From: Sandaracinus amylolyticus
Lineage (GTDB): Bacteria; Myxococcota_A; Polyangia; Polyangiales; Sandaracinaceae
Assembly (NCBI RefSeq): GCF_021631985.1
Contig: NZ_CP070225.1
Location: 1,488,001 to 1,552,000, forward strand
Length of the DNA: 64,000 nt
Direction of reading: 5' to 3'
In this document: piece by piece, positions 62,580 to 64,000 of the stretch
How positions within the stretch are numbered: the stretch's first letter is position 1
Layout of the letters: each line of letters starts with the position of its first letter
The notes under the pieces: generated by a model
The model's input: the letters and a program-made list of their open reading frames with translations, nothing else
Database searches by the model: none
Told to the model about the DNA's origin: nothing
Position numbers and translations under genes: made by a program

Positions 62580-64000
62580 TCATCGCACCAGGTTGCGCCG
62601 GAAGAACTCGATCATGCGGGTCTGGAGTCGACGCGTGACGAGCGGCTCGGGGACCATGTGCGTGAGCCCGGCGAGCGGCAGGAACTCGTGATCGCGCCCG
62701 GCGCGGAACATCGCGTCGCTCAGCTTGATCGCGTGGCTGAAGTAGACGTTGTCGTCCGCGGTGCCGTGCACGATCAGGAGCGGGCGCTGATCGCCCTCGC
62801 TGCGCGCGGCGTAGGTGAGCACCGAGCTCTGCGCGTACGCGCCCTGCTGGCCTTCGGCCTCGGGCAGGCCGAGGTAGCGCTCCGTGTAGTGCGTGTCGTA
62901 GTCGCGCCACTCGCTCACCGGCGCGCCTGCGATGCCCGCGCGGAACACGTCGGGGCGTCGCAGCACCGCCATCGCCGAGAAGTAGCCGCCGAACGACCAC
63001 CCGTAGATCCCGACGTGCTCGAGATCCATCTCGGGATGCGCCGCGCCCGCCGCCTGCAGCGCCGCGACCTGATCCTCGAGCGGCACCGTGATGAAGTCCC
63101 CGCGGATGGCGCGCTCCCACTCGCGACCGCGGCCCGGCGTGCCGCGACCGTCGAACGTCACGACGATGAAGCCGTGATCCGCGAACCACTGGTTGAGCAT
63201 CCAGCGATCACGATCCGCGCTCACGTAGCGCACACCCGGACCCGCGTAGACGTGCACGAGCACCGGATAGCGGCGGCCTTCCTCGAAGTTGCGAGGACGC
63301 ACGATCGCCGCGCGCCATGCGCGCGCGCCGACGTTCTCGATCGTCACGTTCGGCGCGAACGGCGCCTCCTCCGCGTACGAACGCACCACACCGGCCTCGG
63401 CGCCGTCGGCGCGCTTCACCGTGCTCGTGCGCGGGCCCTCGAGCGTGCGCGCGGTGTGGACCCACGCGCTGCCGTTCCGCGCGACGACCGCTTCGTGCAT
63501 CGCGCGCCCCGAGGTCATCTGCTCGGGCTCTCCGGTGCCGTCGAGCGACACGCGGTACACGTGCATCTCGCTCGGCTCGTTCGACGCGCTCAGCCAGATC
63601 TTGCCGCTCGCCTCGTCGACCGCGACGAGCCCGTGGTAGCCGAGCTCCTGCGGCGTGAGCTCGCGGATCAGCGCGCCGTCCGCGGTGTTGCGTACCTCGA
63701 GGCGCCACTCGCCCGAGCGCTCGCTCGTCCACAGGAACTGCGCGCCGTTCGCGATGAAGCGCGGCACGTCCTGATCGAGGTTGAGCCACGCGTCGTCGCG
63801 CTCGGTGAGCAGCGTGCGCTGCTCGAGCGAGCTCGGATCGATCGCGAGCAGCGCCTCCTCCTGCTGCGCGCGATCCTGCACGAGGATCGTGATCGGCGCG
63901 TTCTGCGCCCAGCGCACGGTGGCGAGGTACGGGTAGCGCTCGCGGTCCCAGTCGACGTAGCGGAGCGCGCCGCCGTTCGCCGAGACGAGCGCGAGGCGCA
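62580..64000 (-). CDS. S9 family (DPP-IV/prolyl oligopeptidase-type) peptidase, 5' end cut
   Basis: 473 codons visible; the N-terminus lies beyond the right edge. The left part is the end of a beta-propeller (WRLEVRNTADGALIRELTPQ, KIWLSASNEPSEMHVYRVSLD), the right part an alpha/beta-hydrolase. Catalytic Ser is in GIYGWSFGGYFS, Asp in HGTADDNVYF and His in GLTHMVPEP. DGRGTPGRGREWERAIRGD and YAGPGVRYVS are DPP-IV-like. Cleaves after proline or similar in short peptides. Whether it is exported cannot be told because the start is missing. Confidence 0.94.
   Translation of the reverse strand, partial: RLALVSANGGALRYVDWDRERYPYLATVRWAQNAPITILVQDRAQQEEALLAIDPSSLEQRTLLTERDDAWLNLDQDVPRFIANGAQFLWTSERSGEWRLEVRNTADGALIRELTPQELGYHGLVAVDEASGKIWLSASNEPSEMHVYRVSLDGTGEPEQMTSGRAMHEAVVARNGSAWVHTARTLEGPRTSTVKRADGAEAGVVRSYAEEAPFAPNVTIENVGARAWRAAIVRPRNFEEGRRYPVLVHVYAGPGVRYVSADRDRWMLNQWFADHGFIVVTFDGRGTPGRGREWERAIRGDFITVPLEDQVAALQAAGAAHPEMDLEHVGIYGWSFGGYFSAMAVLRRPDVFRAGIAGAPVSEWRDYDTHYTERYLGLPEAEGQQGAYAQSSVLTYAARSEGDQRPLLIVHGTADDNVYFSHAIKLSDAMFRAGRDHEFLPLAGLTHMVPEPLVTRRLQTRMIEFFRRNLVR

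Overview
The window is very GC-rich DNA with coding bias towards GCG/CGC/CTC/GAG codons. Gene content points to a myxobacterium, probably a Sandaracinus-like member of the Myxococcota (inference). The supporting features are two eukaryote-like Ser/Thr kinases with PEGA tails, two sigma-54 enhancer-binding proteins (one with FHA domains), a large MopE/cysteine-repeat lipoprotein, and many lipoproteins with GTG or TTG starts. I saw no rRNA, tRNA, CRISPR array, transposase, integrase or phage gene. Both edges cut a gene: a CrtU-like FAD oxidoreductase at the left and an S9 peptidase at the right.

Layout. 1-9 kb: CrtU-like oxidoreductase, small lipoproteins, YjbQ, a P460-like haem lipoprotein, then an iron-type operon (imelysin, di-haem oxidoreductase, second imelysin, HTTM protein) followed by a TonB-like protein. 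Fur-like operators precede both the operon and tonB. 9-12 kb: cyclophilin, a diiron ferritin-fold protein and an SGNH-hydrolase lipoprotein. 12-17 kb: a minus-strand tyrosine/homogentisate pathway (FAH, MaiA, HPPD, HmgA, plus an SDR). 17-24 kb: two lipoproteins, an acyl-CoA dehydrogenase and a glycine cleavage cluster gcvT-gcvH-gcvPA without an adjacent gcvPB. 24-29 kb: FHA-sigma54 activator, UbiA prenyltransferase with a coupled unknown protein, a MarR-GNAT fusion behind a 22-bp operator, a second UbiA and gmk. 29-41 kb: a minus-strand run of GT2, hexapeptide acyltransferase, LPG-synthase-like membrane protein, DUF2723 glycosyltransferase, PEGA kinase, SulP, AcpH, MiaA and MutL. 41-49 kb: a second PEGA kinase, a 1.35-kb repeat-rich non-coding stretch, an NhaD/ArsB-type antiporter and the 1,061-residue lipoprotein. 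49-51.5 kb: MutS2 behind a 64-residue membrane protein.

51.5-57.5 kb holds the most system-like locus. A sensor kinase, a REC protein, an unknown 121-residue protein and a REC-sigma54 activator are all joined by 4-bp stop/start overlaps. After the activator come an inverted/direct repeat cluster, a good -24/-12 promoter match, a coiled-coil membrane protein and a cytochrome c lipoprotein. The sequence therefore suggests the regulator, its binding site, its promoter and a target gene in one place. The last 6 kb hold a TPR-like membrane protein, a flavin monooxygenase, a BON-domain protein, an SGNH/beta-propeller lipoprotein and the S9 peptidase.
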